This document shows, in pieces, positions 62,875 to 64,000 of a DNA stretch of 64,000 nt (position 1 is its first letter; each line of letters begins with the position of its first letter). Origin of the DNA: Algoriphagus hitonicola (GTDB taxonomy: Bacteria > Bacteroidota > Bacteroidia > Cytophagales > Cyclobacteriaceae); the NCBI RefSeq assembly GCF_900113375.1, contig NZ_FOPC01000007.1, positions 1 through 64,000 of the forward strand. The letters run 5' to 3'. The notes below the pieces were generated by a model that made no database searches, had not been told where the DNA came from, and was given only the letters and a program-made list of their open reading frames with translations. The translations under genes and the position numbers were made by a program.

Positions 62875-63219
62875 AATTTGAAAGATAGCCTTGCAGATAG
62901 GGCTCCCTTTGGTCGCTAAGATATGCTATTCAAGATAAACGCCTAATTCTAAGGTTTTGCCCTATCTGGGAAGCCTTGTCTACCTTATCTTCTTATTTGC
63001 GAAGCGATCTTATTTTTTTATATGGCCCCATTTTTGACCTTATTCATAAAACTCATTAGGTATTCCGCTTTCCTGCCAGTAAGAGGAAAATACGGCCAAT
63101 CATTAGCCCAATAGATCAGAACCCGGAAGCTTCGGTCTTCGGTCATCGGTCCTCCAATCGGTCAAGCAAAGAAAATATGTCAACTGGCATGATTGCGAAT
63201 AATCAGAAAATTTAATTCA
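62875..63219. other. Intergenic region with a 10-bp inverted repeat
   Basis: About 345 bp with no convincing gene. CAGATAGGGC (62894-62903) and GCCCTATCTG (62959-62968) form an inverted repeat with a 55-nt loop, each arm next to an AGCCTTG-like stretch. It could be the terminator region of the deformylase gene or an eroded repeat. Confidence 0.4.
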
Positions 63220-64000
63220 TGTCCAAATCCTGGGAATCGTATAACAAACAATTTCGGCACTACCTGAAAATCGAGCGTTCGCTGAGCGAAAATTCGATTG
63301 AAGCCTATTGTCGGGATGTGCAGCGATTGGGACAATTTGTGGAGTCTACCTTTGGCGGATTGAGTCCCTTGGATTTAAGCTCCAAAGAGCTTCAGACTTT
63401 TGTCCAAACCATTGGCGAGCTCGAGCTTTCCGAATTTACCCAAGCTCGGATGATCTCGGGGATTAAAGCATTTTATCGCTTTCTGATGTATGAAGGCCAG
63501 ATCAAAAAGGATCCCGCCCAATTGCTCGAAGCTCCCCGATTAGGAAGAAAACTTCCGGATACTTTGAGCTTTCACGAAATCAATCAAATCCTCGAAGGCA
63601 TTCCCCTCGGCGAGCCTCAAGGTCATCGTAACCGGGCCATGTTGGAATTACTTTACAGCAGTGGTTTGCGGGTTTCGGAACTGATTAGTTTGAAAAAAAG
63701 CCAGATTTTTGAAGACATCGGTTTTCTGCGAATCGTGGGAAAGGGAAATAAGGAGCGTTTGGTTCCTGTCGGAAAAGATGCGCTTAAGTACCTGAACATT
63801 TATCAGCAGGAAGTACGCAGTCATCAGGATATCGCCCGTGGACATGAGGAATATGTTTTTCTCAATCGACGAGGCAAAAAGCTGAGTCGGGTGATGATTT
63901 TTATGATTATCAAAGAAGCTGTATCGCAGGTAGGAATTCAAAAAAATGTGAGCCCCCACACTTTTCGGCATTCTTTTGCGACACATTTGATCGAAGGAGG
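63220..64000 (+). CDS. xerD: Tyrosine recombinase XerD-like, cut by the window end
   Basis: A frame from ATG 63220 (MSKSWESYNKQFRHYLKIER) runs off the window after 260 codons. Core-binding domain 1-100 (SENSIEAYCRDVQRLGQFV), catalytic Arg in YSSGLRVSELISL, Lys in VGKGNKERLVPVG, and SPHTFRHSFATHLIEGG at the edge; the second His and nucleophile Tyr lie beyond. The KLPDTLSFHEIN motif before the catalytic domain is typical of XerD. It may pair with the Xer at 43081. Confidence 0.92.

Overview
The window comes from a member of the Bacteroidota, most likely the Cytophagales (Cyclobacteriaceae, an Algoriphagus-like marine or freshwater heterotroph). This is inferred from protein content (HmuY/HmuR haem uptake, DUF983, DUF2851, MacB/FtsX-type permeases of the Bacteroidota kind, DUF4221 and six-bladed propeller lipoproteins with tiny exported partner peptides, separate atpD-atpC) and from promoters that fit the Bacteroidota -33 TTTG / -7 TAnnTTTG consensus. 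No rRNA, tRNA or CRISPR array was seen. Housekeeping genes dominate and are interrupted by short accessory islands.

Layout. 1-5110: repeats, a PQQ-type propeller protein and a large ABC permease. 5527-9141: an iron-uptake pair (TonB siderophore receptor plus PepSY membrane protein) behind a strong palindromic operator. 9284-13252 (minus): an NSS sodium symporter with an overlapping 37-residue MetS-like subunit that is easily missed, a small hypothetical, a pirin and a Crp-family regulator. 13354-22917: a DUF4143 ATPase with direct repeats upstream, an SGNH esterase, an acyl-CoA dehydrogenase, a methyltransferase, DUF983, a ceramidase-like protein, purM and ddl. 23019-26459 is an AT-rich accessory island: a RAYT transposase relic, an operon of three tiny exported peptides around a propeller lipoprotein, and 1.2 kb of decayed DNA. 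26460-31918: a frameshifted dipeptidyl peptidase IV, a UPF0175/DUF3368 toxin-antitoxin pair, an MBL-rhodanese sulfur enzyme and an NlpC/P60 lipoprotein.

31974-38748 (minus) is a complete haem operon transcribed hmuT-U-V-S-R-Y, with a promoter whose spacer carries the same GATTnATTCTAA motif as the siderophore receptor promoter; both are therefore probably repressed by the same iron regulator. 39061-40874 is atpD-atpC. 40985-42322 and 48380-49829 are two more loci of one tiny cysteine-rich exported peptide followed by a propeller-like lipoprotein; a fourth lipoprotein of this type (61068-62210) has no visible peptide. Between them lie rpsU, a Xer recombinase, hpf, membrane glycosyltransferases and a flippase-like protein. 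50051-63219 holds pyrF, a YefM/YoeB toxin-antitoxin pair, DUF2851, a NeuD-type acyltransferase, trhO overlapping a nucleoside phosphorylase, a NarL-type two-component system, an ABC-F ATPase behind an 11-bp phased repeat array, and a divergent peptide deformylase. The window ends inside a second Xer recombinase.

The most interesting signal is the recurrent two-part module: a 63-76 residue exported peptide with conserved cysteines encoded directly upstream of a lipoprotein of 320-390 residues with a predicted beta-propeller fold. It occurs three times here, with unrelated peptide cores but the same architecture and strand order. Its function is not known to me.
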